From NCBI GenBank assembly GCA_026929865.2, contig CM049414.1, forward strand, positions 7,073,501-7,137,500: a DNA stretch of 64,000 bases, in the 5' to 3' direction. Numbering within the stretch: position 1 is the stretch's first letter; every line of letters starts with the position of its first letter. The notes under the pieces were generated by a model. The model did not search any database. It was not told the DNA's origin and saw nothing but the letters and a program-made list of their open reading frames with translations. This DNA is from Hyperoplus lanceolatus (Eukaryota > Chordata > Actinopteri > Uranoscopiformes > Ammodytidae). The position numbers and the translations under genes were made by a program. Positions 1 through 44,900 of this stretch are shown piece after piece.

Positions 1-83
1 TTTCAGAATCTTTATAAGAACCTAAAATATTCAGTTAACATTTCAGCACATCATGTACAGTGTGAATCAAATCCCGAGCTTAC

Positions 84-30370
<30,287 letters not shown>

Positions 30371-30806
30371 GCCGCTGTCCTCAGGTCAGCAAAAGTCAGG
30401 TCCGAACTCCAGTGCGTCACCTTGGCAATGCTCTCATGCTGTGATCAGATGGGGCTGCAGTAATACTGTGTTTTCTCACTGACTGTATGCCAGTTATGAA
30501 GACTGAAGCGTGTCCATGTTGCTGTGTTTCTCTTTCCAAGTCATCCCTGTTGCAGTAGCAGTGTGCAAGCCTCATATTCTGTGAAGCTCCTCCCCTGATG
30601 ATGATGATGCAGATGATGTCAGCGCATACTGTATGTGTCTGGTGTATGTGTAGCCCAAGCCTTTTCACTTCTGCACACAAGACAGCAGCTTCCTGGTCCG
30701 CATGCACTGCCACCTCCAGTCCAATCAAAAGGCATCTTCCTTCTTGTTGAGACATCAGGACCAATAGTGTGCCAGATATCTTCTAATGCCAGCTGGTTCC
30801 ACTGTA

Positions 30807-30897
<91 letters not shown>

Positions 30898-33800
30898 TCT
30901 ATGAGTGAGTGTCGGAGAGAAAGTGATAGAGAGAGAACGGGAGAAGGAGATAGAACAGAGTTAACTACAGAAAAAACCTTGCCTGTGATGGCAGAACAAC
31001 ACATTTCTTACTTGTTGAGAGAATGAACCCAAAAACAGATATTGATCGTGTGATTTTCAACAGTATAGTCATACGGATACATACAAATTTGATCAGGTGA
31101 TACTAATGCATTGTTACTAAGGAAATAGTTAATGATTTTGTGGGCTACTTGACATGAACGGGTTTGAAATATTACATTAATCTTAAATGTGTTTAGGCAA
31201 ACCATGAAATTATCTACGGACCAAGAATTTGTATTAATCTTTCTATTATTTAGGTGCGATGTCTCCTGAAATAATGGACAAAAAGAATGAGTAATGAGAA
31301 TGGTGAATTTAGGGTCATGAATCTATTGATAAAAGAATGATAAGTAATAAAAACTGTTTTATTTTGAAGTAGGGCTTTTCAGGTGTGACTCTAAAAATGT
31401 CCTTGTATTTTAGAGAATTCACCATGTGTGCTCTTATAGTTTACTGTGGCTTGGTCCATTATTAACGGCTTATTGAGCAGCTCCAGGATTAATCTCATGA
31501 CATCATCATTTCAGTCTGCCCTGCTGCTGCTCAGGTTAAAGGGGGATTTGTTTCCAATGCACAAATCAAAACCTGGACAACTTCTTCTTCAAAACAAATA
31601 TAATAAAAAAATATATAGGTATAGGGCTATAAAGGTTAACCCATGCCAATTTAGCAGCAGATGATCAGTAACATGAGCAATCAACCAAAACACAACCCTG
31701 CCAACAAAGCACCTCTCCAAACCTCAATGTCCAAGATATGCTACTGCCGATCAATGCCACTCTTTGAAATGCAGCGATGCAGGGAGAGAGGGAGGTGTGA
31801 TGAACCACCGGGCTCTGAGCACTTATCGCGATGTGTAATCCCATTTAGACAAGTCCTTTCATCATCATCTCAGGAGAGCTCTCAGAGGAGCTGAAAGGGG
31901 TGTCGTACTGCTCCGGCCACAGCCTCATTCAATAAGGGAAGAGATAGAAGAGCAGGGCATGAAAAATATATAAAAGATGATAAATGATCATTGATTGTAA
32001 ATCCTAAGCTCTATTTTGGAATGTTAAAGATATTGAGCAAATGCAAAGATGTGCTGTCCGTTGAATTCCATCTGCTGTGATGACAGTGTGCAATCTACCT
32101 CCGGGGTTAATTTATGGGATGGCTTCATGTTAATAAGATGCTGGCATTGGCAGCAGGACAATGGGGTTTTTTTTATTTTATGGATGTGAAACGACAGGAC
32201 AACAAAACAGCCCTCTGTCATCTATCTCGGTGTCTAGATTTCTAGATTTCCTATTGTCTGGGCTGCCTTTTGAGGCCCTGCTGTGTACTGTTTGTCTACA
32301 GGGATTGACAAAACATCATATTTACTGGGGGGAAAAAACTCTTAAGGAATGTGGGGGGAGGGGTGGTTAGTTAGATTTAGTTGAGTATGACAAAATCCAA
32401 AAAGCAGTTTAATGTGTACTTTTGGCAAAGTTCACCACTACATAAAATCTATAGTTAAGAGCTGCTTCTCCAAATTGCAAATAAAAATCATCAAAATATG
32501 CTGCATACAAGACAAACAATTATATAATACATCCAAATTACAGGCCTTCACCCACTCGCAAATGACAAAGCCAAGGGCAAATCAATTACCTTGGATCTTT
32601 AACCTCAACCCACTCAATAGCAACTAAATCAGCCCTTCATCTTTGTAAATTAGGATATATGAATCTATTCATTCTGTAGTTATGTTGTCAGAAGCAGCTG
32701 TTTGACTTTCCAGTGTGCGATAGGCCTACATTGTTGGATTTGGTTGGATTGGCCGGCTCCCCTGCAGCAGGGAGCATACTGCTGATTCCTACATTTTTAC
32801 GCAGCTCGGCTCGGGGTGACCTCTAGCGCCCGGAGCCCCGCAGGACTAAAACCATTCAGCAAAAGAGAGAGCACACACTGCTGCAGCAGAGGGGAGCAGA
32901 GAGCAGAGACAATGCACAAGGGGGCAGGAGGAAATCTTCCTGTGGTAGCCAAACCCCCTTCCCCTGTTGAGATCCGTTTATCTTATCCAAACATTGCACA
33001 GGCAGAGAACTGGGACCGGGACCTACAATGTGATCTCTTTCATACACAGTCAGCAGTTTCCTAAAATCTCATTAGAAAGTTGGTTGACAACCTGCATGTC
33101 AAAATCAACATGCGTCTAGAGAGCCAAATACTGTTCTTCGACTCTATTTTATGTAATGTAGAATGAATGTCTGCCTTTTGATTGAGCACTTTTTTTCTGC
33201 TAACTAGTACTTTTTTCTGCTAACAACATGTGGAGGGGGACACAGTGTATGTACGCAATATGAAAAGCAGTGTGTGTAGCCCTGGAAATGCACTACATTA
33301 CGTTAAGTTAAGGATAGTTGCGAAGTTACCCTAGATCCTACATTATTTTAGTGGAAAAATAGTGGTTACTGAGCTAACATGGATGTTTTTTTTTTTTTTT
33401 TTTGACTTTGTTACACAGGATAGTCATGTTACATGACAATATGTGTTTTGTTATCATGGTGGATTACCCCATCTACTGGTCAATGAGGGAATAAAATGAA
33501 TACATAGATACTGAGATTGTCACTCCCTGGAGATTGCAATTTTTTCAGACCAGACCAGACCTAACCTTCAGACTCTCTACTTTGAAATATAACTGAATGA
33601 GTAGTATTCTTTTATAAATACAACAAAAAGAACGACTAACCCATCTACCCCCCTCCTATAATATCTTAGTTAATACACAATTGCTGTCCAAGATTGGCAG
33701 ATTAATAGAAAAATACTGTTTGCTTTTGATAAAATATGAATTCATCAAAACAAAAATGTAGGGATGATTTCTAAAACAAAACAATGATATTGTACATCCT

Positions 33801-35384
33801 CCAATGCTTCAGACATGTACACATTGATTACTCACCACCCTGCCCAATGACATTTGGACAAACTTTCAAGCTGTTAAGTTCAAAGAATGTCTCTTCTACC
33901 TCAGAACAGCCCATTCCACTACAATTAGTGTAAAACAAAACACAATGGACACAGATACTATTCACCGAGTGTTAAGATTGTTTGTTTGGTTATTTTGGAC
34001 ATGTTTTACAGCAGAGCCGACAATCAAAGGAAGTTCAAGCTTTGGTCATGCTGTTTTCTCTCTCTCTATCTCTCTCCCTCCCTCTCTCTTTGATAGTGAG
34101 AAGGCTGACGCCTGTAAACGTATTAATGTATGACACTCACAAGGATTTTGTCTGAAAAGTGAACCATTTTTCATCTTACTGGACAGGATTGACAGGTTGA
34201 CTTGATTAATGGTTAGATTGACTTTAAGCTAATGGGGGCATTCGGGCTGGTCTACATTAGATGCATACCGATATGACTACTCGCTTCCGTCCTTCCGGGT
34301 GTATTGATGACCTTGCAAATTTGGCTTGGAGTGGATTAAGACAATGCTGACTGTGGGATCGAGAATGAGCAACTTAAAGGGTTTTTTTTCCCATTCACCG
34401 TATCCTGATTTTTTTTTCTTCATGTTGCCGCATTGAAAGAGTTGCTGTGCTGCTTATCATGCTACAATGTTTTAACTGGATCCCTCCAACTCAGGAGGGA
34501 CCAGACGTCCAATGCAGGCACCGCTGACCTGGCAGCCGCTGTGGAAAGACTGAGCTTACTAATAAAGACGCTGGAAATCAGACGAGACAGATATCCACAT
34601 GCTCACAGAAAAAAATAGAAATGCACCAGGGTAATATCATTTTTTGCATCATTAAAACTGAGAATTAAAAGAACTTACAGCATTGCCGGCATCAATTCCA
34701 GCTGTGGTTTTGCCCTCAACACCCATTTCATACCCAGGGCAGAGACTGCTAGGGCAGTTTGTGGCAACACTTTCGCCCATGGTCTTTGTGGGGGGAAGAA
34801 CAAATCTGAGAGAGATTAAAATATTTGTCATTTCTACTATTAGTGAGTGTGGTGGACTTTTCCTATGGTCAAATCCAAACTACTCAGTCTTACGGCGCTG
34901 CGGCGGTGACACAGTTTCACATTAATCAACCTGAAGGAAATGATGGGAGAGGAAGTGATTACAGCAACACCCCGTATCCCCACCTCCAGGATCTCTGTCC
35001 TGGATAGATAAGCCACTCCTGTTGCTAATTTCAAGCAGAAAGGCAGGAAATGTGACAGTGTAGTTTTTCCGCTTCCATAAACAAGACGAATGCCAGAGTT
35101 AGCCGCCAGTCCCGTGTGCCTCTGGGCTGAGTCTCCCTCTGAGGGAGACAGACATAGTTGACGGAGAAAGTGAGCGAGCGACAAAAAAGAGGGCAAAAGT
35201 AAGGGAACAGGAAAGAGGGGAGGCTGAAAGACAGGAAAATCCATCAGGAGAAAAGAGTAGGGACAGGCAAAGGAGGATTGACAGAAGGAGAAGAAAGAGA
35301 AAAGGAGAAGAAGAGAGAGACTAAAGGACAGACTGGATTGAGTATCAGTCTCTCTTCTTCTCCTTTAGCAGAACAGCCAACGTT
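30371..35384. other. Intergenic region between the divergent genes syne1 and myct1
   Basis: Five kb that must hold both promoters. Beyond the (GT)n tract at 30809 and T-runs (33386-33402) there is no gene or known repeat. GA-rich sequence at 35150-35330 precedes the myct1 start codon. Open frames here are short and lack coding character. Confidence 0.6.
30809..30896. repeat. (GT)n microsatellite upstream of syne1
   Basis: About 88 nt of uninterrupted GT, about 440 nt upstream of the canonical syne1 start codon. Confidence 0.97.
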
Positions 35385-36895
35385 ATGGCCGGGAACAACA
35401 CAAATCTCTTTCTGGAAATACTTCAGTCTTTTGATGCCGGTGAGTTTTTTTTTTTTATAGCTTCCCTTCACTTCAAGCTGGTCTTTTTCATGTGGGCTCT
35501 CTGATTGTCACAGCTGTTCTCTTAGGAAGTCAAGCTTTAATCGCCTCTGGAATAGAGACAATATGTGGTCCTGATTCCTTTTGAAGATTACTTTATTAAA
35601 CAAATAAGGATATTCAAAGTAACCGTATGCATTCTGTTACAAATACTCACTCAAAATGTATAACGTAATAACATGTTTTCTACGTTTTTCTTTCCTCCCT
35701 CAATTTTTCCCAAATGTCATTTCCAGATGACTTTTGACCAGAGTCTCCTTTGCTTTAACCCAAAGTTAGAGAGAAAAAAGAATCTGTGGAAATATGGGCT
35801 GGTAGCAAAAAAGTTCAGTCTTAGTTTTCAGTGCTCAACTGAATTGAAAGGAAATTGATTTGTTTTCCCTGGCAGCAGTCCAACGGGATTTGTCTTAACC
35901 GCTGCCGTCTCTCCCTTCTCTCGAGCACGCTTATGTTGGCACTAGTGCTTCCAAGGCAGAGAAGCAATAAGTAAAAAGTCAGGACCTTTGTTGTGGAAAC
36001 GGAATGCAATCACTTTGTTGTCGCTCTAAAAAAAACTTGCTCTGGTAAACATGAAAGAGGAAGAGCCTTTTTTTTCTTTTTTGTCAAGGGGCACCATCTT
36101 GCAAGACACTGTTGGCAATCCTCCATTTGCTACAAACAGATGGTTTTTGTGATCGTGGTAAGGGCATAGATTCTAATTAAAGTTCTTTACATTCCCAGGG
36201 GGTAGTAAAAATGACATTAAAACAACAAGTTATTAAAGGTAAAGTACTTACAAAAAACAAATCACTTAGAGAAGATCCATCAAAAGCACAGAACTGAAGA
36301 AGATCATATAACATCCTCTTTGATATGTGTTTGTGTCTTCTCAGTCCCTCTGATCATAGCGTTCTGCGTGTCCATGGCCGTGGGCCTGGTGTTGGGGGCC
36401 CTGGTTTACGTGATCTTGACCTGGATGTCCCGACGCAGAGCAGGCTCTGCCAGCATCACTCGCCGCCCTCCTCGCCAATCTCACACGTCTTCACGTCAGC
36501 GCCCGGGCTTCAACCGCAACAGCAGCTACGACCGACGCAGCAACAACAGTTTGGTCAGCGCTGCTTTCACCTTCCACCGCCAGACGTCCTCCCCAGATCA
36601 CTTCGACCCGCTGGGGCACAAATCCAGCTTCAGGGCCTCCACCTTCCACCCTCTCCTGCAGTGCAGCCAAATTGCACGGGAGGCAGAGGAGGGGAGCCAG
36701 ACCACGCTGCCCCGTACGCCCACTCTGACCATGTCCACTGAATCAGCTCAAACAGCGGCCCAGCAAGCGGCAGCCACCCCACCCAGGCCCGAGTCATTTT
36801 GGGGGAACAATGGTCTGAGGGGCTTCCATGCCACACAGACCCCACCTCCAGCATATGAGAGCGTTATAAGAGCTTATCAGGAAACGTGCACCTGA
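35385..36895 (+). CDS. myct1: Myc target protein 1 (myct1), 2 exons
   Basis: Exons 35385-35439 and 36345-36895 join in phase 1 to give 201 aa (human is about 235, with a longer N-terminus). Exon 1 encodes MAGNNTNLFLEILQSFDA with an N-glycosylation sequon (NNT). Exon 2 opens with a single membrane span at about residues 20-43 (PLIIAFCVSMAVGLVLGALV), then a stop-transfer RRR run (MSRRRAG), a Ser/Arg-rich cytosolic tail, the conserved KSSFRASTFHPLLQC block, and a C-terminal PPPAYESV that contains a PPxY WW-domain-binding motif. MYCT1 is a small membrane protein first described as a Myc target and enriched in endothelium. It lies divergently from syne1, as in human, which supports orthology. The start ATG is the only plausible one in exon 1. 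Confidence 0.9.
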
Positions 36896-37517
36896 AAGGA
36901 GTGAGACCACCATGCTGACTCTTAACTAAATGAGCCCAGATACAAATGGTATTGTATTGGACTATAAGGACATGAAGTTGCCTTGTGACACAACAACACT
37001 CTGAAATAACAATATGTTGATTAACTGTTTTTTTTCTTAATTTTTCTCTATATAAATGTGGTCTTGACATAAGCATACTTGCTTTTCATCATTCAATACA
37101 ATACAAACAGTAATTTGATGCAATGCAATGTGGCATTCGCTGCTTATGAACGGAAACTATTCCTGTCAATAATTAGCAGGCTGTATTTAGTGGTGATTGA
37201 CACCCATGTATGCTTGCGCAGAATCTTTGTTTAATTTAAATGGGTCAAAAATCTATACAAATACATACTGGTTGACTGGGCTTAAAGCTGCAATACAAGA
37301 CCTCTCCTTTGTCCCTGCTGATCATCTAATAACAATACATAAGAGAGAATTATTGTGTATGTTTACTCCCAAAGCAAGTTGAGCGTTTGTGTGTTAATAT
37401 GTTATTGATAAATTGTTGATGTGTCATTGACGTATCTATGCAAAACCTGATGGAACCTTGCCTCAAACAGAGTGTTGGCATGTGGGTAAGTCATTTTGTT
37501 TGACTGTGGTTGCATGT

Positions 37518-37519
<2 letters not shown>

Positions 37520-37601
<82 letters not shown>

Positions 37602-37610
37602 CGTGTGTGT
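37520..37610. repeat. (GT)n microsatellite in the myct1 3' UTR
   Basis: About 90 nt of GT with one GAGC interruption near 37600, between the myct1 stop codon and its likely AATAAA at 37672. Confidence 0.95.
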
Positions 37611-37671
37611 CAAAAGTTTTTGTATTTCATATTTTAATGTCATTTACTGAATTCTGCTCGTAAGTTAATGC

Positions 37672-37677
37672 AATAAA
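37672..37677 (+). terminator. myct1: Poly(A) signal, probable, myct1
   Basis: AATAAA 777 nt after the stop codon, following the GT tract. It is the first good hexamer I noticed. Confidence 0.45.
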
Positions 37678-38936
37678 AGTAGAGTCAAAAGCATGACAAC
37701 AGGGTTTATCTTACAAAGATTTTGCTATAAAGGGCCTTTGCTAGCACAAACAAGGCAGTGCCTTCTGCACCTGTAAACTATTGCAACTCCACAGCGAATG
37801 TGGTGTTTATGTATTGTACAATACTGAATTATATTATTGTCCACTGATAAAGTCAATAGGGAAGTACATTATATGATAATGCAATGTATGGCCTAATAGC
37901 CTAAAACACAACTTCAAACTCTAGACATGTGTCTGGCAGTCAGTTCCACCAGCATGTCAACATTGATAAGCCTTAATTGCATAGTCTATTAGATTGGAGG
38001 TGTTTATTTTTCCATTTTTTATCCACCCGTTTGAAAAAATATTTAATATAGCCTACAGTAGGCCTATTCCCAGTCCAACCACTGTTTCCTGATCAGAGAA
38101 CTGTACGTACCAGTAAGGTGTGGGAGGTGAAGGACACCGTTGGCCCCCGGAGCTGTACAGCTGCATGACAGAGGGAAGACCCGCCCTCCTCACAGCAGAA
38201 ACACACCGGCATATTTTCCTGGAAGTGGAGTCAATAATAAAGGGTTTTAATACGGCAACACACGAATGTTCACACACCCTGTTACGCAGACGTACAGTTC
38301 GTCTTTTATTACGTTTTTAAAATATTGTGTTAAAGCGGGTTTTATTTTCCTAACGCGTTAATTGCGGTAGATGACGTATTATGTGTGAGACAAGTTGACG
38401 GTGTGTTTATGAACACTGGGGAACATCCTTTTATAATAGGTCCATGGGAACATCCAGTACCACTGCAGCTCTTTCAAAACACTTCCGTCGATAAATCAGG
38501 TAATGTCCCTGTTAAAAGGTGAACTATGAACTGTAACGAAAAGGCTATCTCAGTCGGTTAGTTTACTGTTAAAAGTGGCGATAAGAGAAAAAGACATTAG
38601 CCAAAAGCTAAATGGTGTGTACGTTCGTGTTAGCTAGCGGTTAATGTAATGGACCTATAATTTAGCTGGAGCTGTTGTGAACGTTTGTTCATGTTTACTG
38701 ACAGTCCCAAACATTGTTTTTGTGTTACATACTGACCGACAGCTGAGGTCACAACTGTCTTAGTTATTGATACGTAACTGCTGCTAAGTAGCTAACGTTA
38801 GCTAGAGGGCTAGAATAAAGTGTTGCCATGTAACGTTACTCTGGTCTTGTTCGACACTTTCTCTGTGTTGTTGTCGTCTGTGGTGGTCTGATTAACTCAG
38901 CCCGGCTATCTTAACTGGGTGACATGCAGGCGGAGG

Positions 38937-41900
38937 ATGTCTGTCGCGGCGCTACGTTTGATCCGCTGTCGGAGGCTGAGCACAGCTGGGTCGTCAGGAG
39001 TGAAGCGAGTGCTTCAGTGGAAGGATTTAAGTAAGTTATTTGTCTTGATTGGTCGACTACGTGTACACCGCTTTTTTTCAGTCAGCAATCTCACATACCT
39101 AAACACATGGATTAAGCCTTTATGATTTTGTTCAGCTCCAAACATTTGATCTAATATAGATTATTTTTCTGCTGACATTTAGGGAAAGTTGCAAAAGTAA
39201 CTGGTGCAGTCGTCTTGGGGTGAGATTTAAATCCTTGACTTCAGAGGTCAAATTTGAAAGTTGTAGATATATGTGTTATAAAAGTATCCCTCTGCCTCCT
39301 GTTATCTGTTACATTTCAACAGGGGCTGTCTTTTTATCACTTATGAAGTGGTGGCCTTGGACAAGGCTGTTACCATTGACACTCGTGCAATTCTTCAGGA
39401 GAAGCACAAGTCGTACATCTATCTGAAAGCCACTCCCTCAGATGAAAAGGAGAACCTCACTGCAGGTACTGAAAGTCATTCACCAAGGCTACAGTGGGAA
39501 ATCACATGTCCCTTTTTTTTTTTTTTTCCTCAAGGTTTATTTATTGGTATTTGACGTTTTACAGAATGCAATGCAGATACAATTAGATTAATACAATTAT
39601 AACCCCCCACCCCCTCCCCAACTTGCTCCAACAGAGCCCCACCCCTTTAACAGTAACACTGTACCATTCTATAACAATAGCATTCAGGGATCATAATTGA
39701 AATGCACACAAGTAAAGAGACAAAATCAAAATAAAACCAGAAATACATGCAAACAGTTAAATAACAGTTTGACAGGGGAAAATACAAAAAATAAATACTG
39801 ATTGAAAATAAAATTACACCTCAGTAAATAGGCTACAATAGAGAAAGAAATGAGGTCAGCAGCACTAAACTCCCATATTAGCATAATCTATCCTCTCCAC
39901 ATAGGTCAAAAAAGGTTTCCATATAGCATTAAATTTCTGAGCACACCCTCTAGTAGAGTAACGAATCTTCTCTAACACTAAGTGATGCATCATATCTTTA
40001 ATCCACATTTTAAAGGTTGGGGAGAACTTCTCTTTCCACTTGAGGAGTATATGTCGTCTAGCCAAGAGAGATGCAAAAGCTATAATTTGTCTTGCTTGGG
40101 ACTTAAGATGTATATCCGGTGGAGTAACTCCAAATACTGCGATGATAGTAGAAGGTTCTATATGTACTTCTAAAACATCTGAAAAGGTTTTAAATATCAA
40201 TTGCCAAAAATTATTAAGTTTCGGACAGGACCAGAACATGTGTGAAAGCGTAGCCGGCACTTGCTTGCATCGGTCACATATGGGATCGACGGGTGTGAAC
40301 TTTGCCAGCTTTACTTATGACCAGTGAAGGCGATGTAAGACCTTGAACTGGATGACTGTGTGACGTAAACAAATAGAAGAAGAATGTATCCTATCTATGG
40401 CCTTCTTCCAAACTTCATCAGAAAGCACTGTCTCCAAATCTCCCTCCCACCGATTCCTTACTGATGTCAAGGGTTCCAGATTTTGAGAGTTTAAAAAAGA
40501 GTAAACTGTCCCAATGGTCCCTTTGGAACCTGGGTCAAGTTTCAGAATGGATTCTAAAAGAGAATTGGGTGGTTGTGATGGAAAAAGAGAGTATGATGCC
40601 GATATGAAGCTACGGAGCTGTAAAAATCTAAAAAAATGTGAGCGGGGAATATTATATTTTAGCATTAACTGACCAAAGGATAAGAAAGTATTATCTACAA
40701 AAAGATCCTCTATTGTATTTACTCCTCTTCTCTCCCATTCATGGAAAGCTCTGTCTATAACTGATGGCACAAAAAGGTGATTTCTCGCTATAGGGGCACA
40801 AATCGAGAAGTGTTTGAGAGAAAAGAATCTCCTAAACTGTTTCCAGATCTTTAACGAGTGTTTACATGTCCCTTTTAAACATCTGAACAAATTTAAATTA
40901 ATATGAACATGTTTATGTTGTTTTTCTACATTGCCTTACTCCACAAAACACATCTAGATACATATGCTGAGGGGCTCTATTTATTTCTTGTATGAGCAGA
41001 AAGTCATACTGATTGTGTCATGTCCAGGTGCCCAGAGACATCTGTTATCATTACGTCCTGTCTGTCCTTCCTTCCCCTCTCTACTGTCTTTCCTGCCTGC
41101 ATATTTGGGTCAGTCTGTTGACAGATCTCACTTCCACTGGTCCAGGTTCACTTCTTCTCTTTCTCAATCATTGCTGAGATATCAACACGCAACCATTCCT
41201 CCATAGCTTCAGTTCTCTTGGTAGTTTTTCAGAAAAAAAATTAATTGTTGTCATTTTTATGTACACCTGTCTTTGCCAGGGCTCACACACAAAACGAGGA
41301 AGGAACTTCATAAAGCAGCAAGAAGGTTTCTAGAAATGTCATCTAGGCTTATGCTGGAATCACTAGATGGTAAGAAAACCAAACGTTGTCTTTATAGGGT
41401 ACTAGTTGAAGCTGTTCTACTGCTCATGTTTCTAAGATTTAAAAGCAACATCTGTTGCCAATAGAAGTCGTAAAAAATCCTACTCAGAAAACTGCAGAAG
41501 ACTACAGAAGCCTATTTGTATGTGGACTGTGTATCAAGGAAACACCTGCCCTGTACATGTGCATCCTGTTTTGAATGTCACATGGTTTGTGCATTTATAT
41601 TTATATTGTGAAATTGACTGTAATACACATGATTTGTTTATATTAAATGTGTATAGATTGTTCATGACTTCTCTTTGTAATTGCAGAGCTTTTTTAAGAT
41701 TATAGAAGTATGTGACCAAAATTAAATTCCAGTAAGATATCTCATATATTAATTTTGACTTTTTAAAATGAAAGCTGCCGAGCTGACGACACACAGTTTG
41801 AAACCACAAGGTCTGTAACTTCCTAGTAGTTCTAACTTCCTAGTAGTTCTAATAATCTGAAAGTGGTACCTTAGATAGTGCTAGTTAGCTACCTTAGATA

Positions 41901-44900
41901 GTTTGGATGAAATTCCACCGAGACTTTCGGAATATTTGTTGCACCCTTTGTCCAACTTGTTCTGTAAATGTTTAACTAGTCAGTTTGTTGTCTATGTCTT
42001 AGAGCACTTTAGCCATGTGGATGCAGACCCACATGAGGTTGCATTATGGGTCTTACTGAAGAGGACCCAGTCAGCCAGTAAAACCATCAGACTACAGGCT
42101 GTAGAGGAGCTTGCAGATAATCACCACTGGCACGGTAACGTACACAAAAATGCTTTATATGATATAGAAAAAGGGGAATTGAGGTGGAATTAATTCACAA
42201 TTGTTGTTAATAACCCAGACTACCAGTACCAGACAGCAGCCCAGGTTATAGACCAGCAGACAGCTGTGGGCCTGGCCCGGACTCCCCTAGTAGACCTTCG
42301 ATTCTTCCTGCGCTCACCTGCACTGCCTGAGCTGGAGGAGGTTAGTTTATCTGTAGAATACTCCATTTTGTAGAAATACCTCTTAAAAATATTGTTTTTT
42401 TCTATTTGGTGTATTTCTTAATTTTCAGATGAAATCTGTTTTGTGATATTGTGTGTTTTTACTGAACATCACACTGGTACGTACATAAGATAATACCTTA
42501 GATGTTTTTATTTTTTTCACAGGGTTTGTCAGCAGAGGATGGACTGAGGCAGCTTCTAGGGTCTCTGCCTCAGTCGGAGGTGGACAAATGTGTTCAGTAC
42601 TTCACCTCCCTGGCGCTTAGAGAGAGCACCCAGTCCTTAGCAGCACAACGGGTAACTTAGACAGAGAGATGGACCCGACTCACATGTGCACTTCTAAATT
42701 CACTCCTTTTGGAAAGTGAAAGTATGTTGAAAAAGGCTGAAAATACAAATATTTCAGTGCTCTCCCTGACATACAGTATATGCTCCCTTGTGTTGCAGGG
42801 TGGTCTATGGTGCTTTGGCGGTAATGGGCTGCCTTATGCCCAGAGCCTCACCTCTGTCCCCTCTGAGAAGGTGGAATCCTTCTGCCTACAGGCACTGGTT
42901 CAGCACTCAAAGGTAAATGTGACATAATCCAGTTGGATCATAATTATCAGTTAAAAACAATACACAACACAAGTGCATTCAGCAGCAAAAAGCTAATTCA
43001 AAACAAAAATACCCTTTTGTTTTAGTTCAAATAATTACGTGGATTCTTATATTTTGTGGTTAGACACGGTTTTTGAATCTTATTTTCTTCAGAACAGAAA
43101 AATATATATTATCTCAATAGTTCAATCTCTGTGAGTTGGACAAATTCTTGTGGAGGCTATGGTTGATTTTGATTGCTAGGTAAGTTGAGAACAATGTCCT
43201 GCACTTACTGAAATGCATCTTGTCTGCAGGTCCAGAGCCACTGTGAACACATAGTTGCTAATGGCGGTCTGCAGCTCCTCCAGAGGGTTTATCAGCTTCG
43301 AAGAGACTCCCTGAAGATTCAGAGGAATATTGTTCGCATCATAGGAAATTTAGCACTAAATGAAAGTGTTCACCAGGCCATAGTTCAGTCTGGTAAGTCT
43401 GCACATCTCATTTATTCCAATCCAAATGTCAACCGTTTTTTTGTTTATGTTGTCATCATACCTATTACTGTTGGTGAAAAGTATTCATACTTCAGTTCAT
43501 TGTTTTGTTTCCTCCTTACCTTTATATCACCTTCAGGCTGGGTGTCTGTCTTGGCTGAGATGAGGCAGTCTCCTCATGTCATGCAGGCATCTCATGCAGC
43601 TCGTGCTCTGGCCAACCTGGATCGGGAGACGGTGAAAGAGAAATACCAAGATGGTGTCTATATCCTTCACCCACAAACGCGTAGCAAGTAGGAAAACAAT
43701 TAATTCTATCGTTGCATTATTTGTTGTATATTATCTTCATTTGATGACAAATGTACACCAACACTGGTTGTTGACAATGTGTTCATATCCAGACAGCCAA
43801 TCAAAGCAGACGTGCTCTTTATCCATGGGATGCTAGGGGCAGCTTTTAAAACGTGGAGGCAGAAAGACCGCAATGTTTTGGAGGAAGAGAAGGAGGCAGA
43901 AAACAAGGAGGACTACACAGAGTGCTGGCCAAAGGTGAAAGATACACCCAGTTTCACTAATCCCTGTGGAGTGTTATGAATCACATTAATGTGTGTTTCA
44001 ATGTTTTTCCTCCTACAATGAAATGAAATCTTTGGAGCAACTACAGATTGGTCTTTATGGCTGTTAAGGAGACTCAATTGTGTAATGTGAAATGTTGTAT
44101 TTACAGGAATGGTTGGCTTCTGACTGTCCAAATCTGAGAGTACTGTCAGTGGAGTATGATAGTCACCTCAGTGACTGGATGGCCAAGTGTCCGGCGGAGA
44201 ATCAGAGGTGAGGCACTTGTAGTTCTGACTGGAGTTGTACTGGACAGTTTGTTTTTCTCTGTAATAGGAGAGATAATATGTATTTTGCTTAAAATGATTA
44301 ACTAATAGAAATCATCTTAATAATTTGAACGTGTCCAACAAAAAGCTTTATAAAACTATTAAGCAACCATTCCCAGTGAAATGATATATTTTTCATAATC
44401 CCACATGTTCCAGTGTTCATTATGAACAATTCCAACAAACTGTCGTGGAGTTGACCTTTTTTGTCATTCCTTTCTTTTGTCTTTCAGGAAGTCCTTGGCC
44501 TACAGAAGTCGAGAACTGCTGAAGAAGTTGAAGCTGGCAGGAGTAGGAGAGAGGCCTGTGGTCTGGGTGGCACACAGTATGGGAGGTATTTTGTCACAAT
44601 TCTCCTACCACAACCATGTCAGATTTTACTCAAATTCGATTGTAAATGTCTTACTTAAAAGTTGCATTGTCTGTCTATTGTGTTTGATTTTTCCGTCAGG
44701 ATTGCTTGTGAAAAAAATGCTGCTGGATGCCTCAGAAGACCCAGATATGCATGACCTCATAAAGAACACCAAGGGCGTTATGTTCTATAGTGTTCCGCAC
44801 CATGGCACTTTTATGGCAGAGTACTCAGTAAATGTCCGATATCTCCTCTTCCCCTCTATAGAAGTCAGAGAACTGTGTAAAGGTAAGTGTATGATTTTAA

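Larger units (their letters stand above)
36896..38936 (+). other. myct1 3' UTR and serac1 promoter region
   Basis: The first 780 nt is the myct1 3' UTR, including the GT tract. From about 38300 the sequence turns CpG-richer and contains the untranslated leader of serac1. No coding sequence is seen between 37680 and 38936. Confidence 0.5.
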
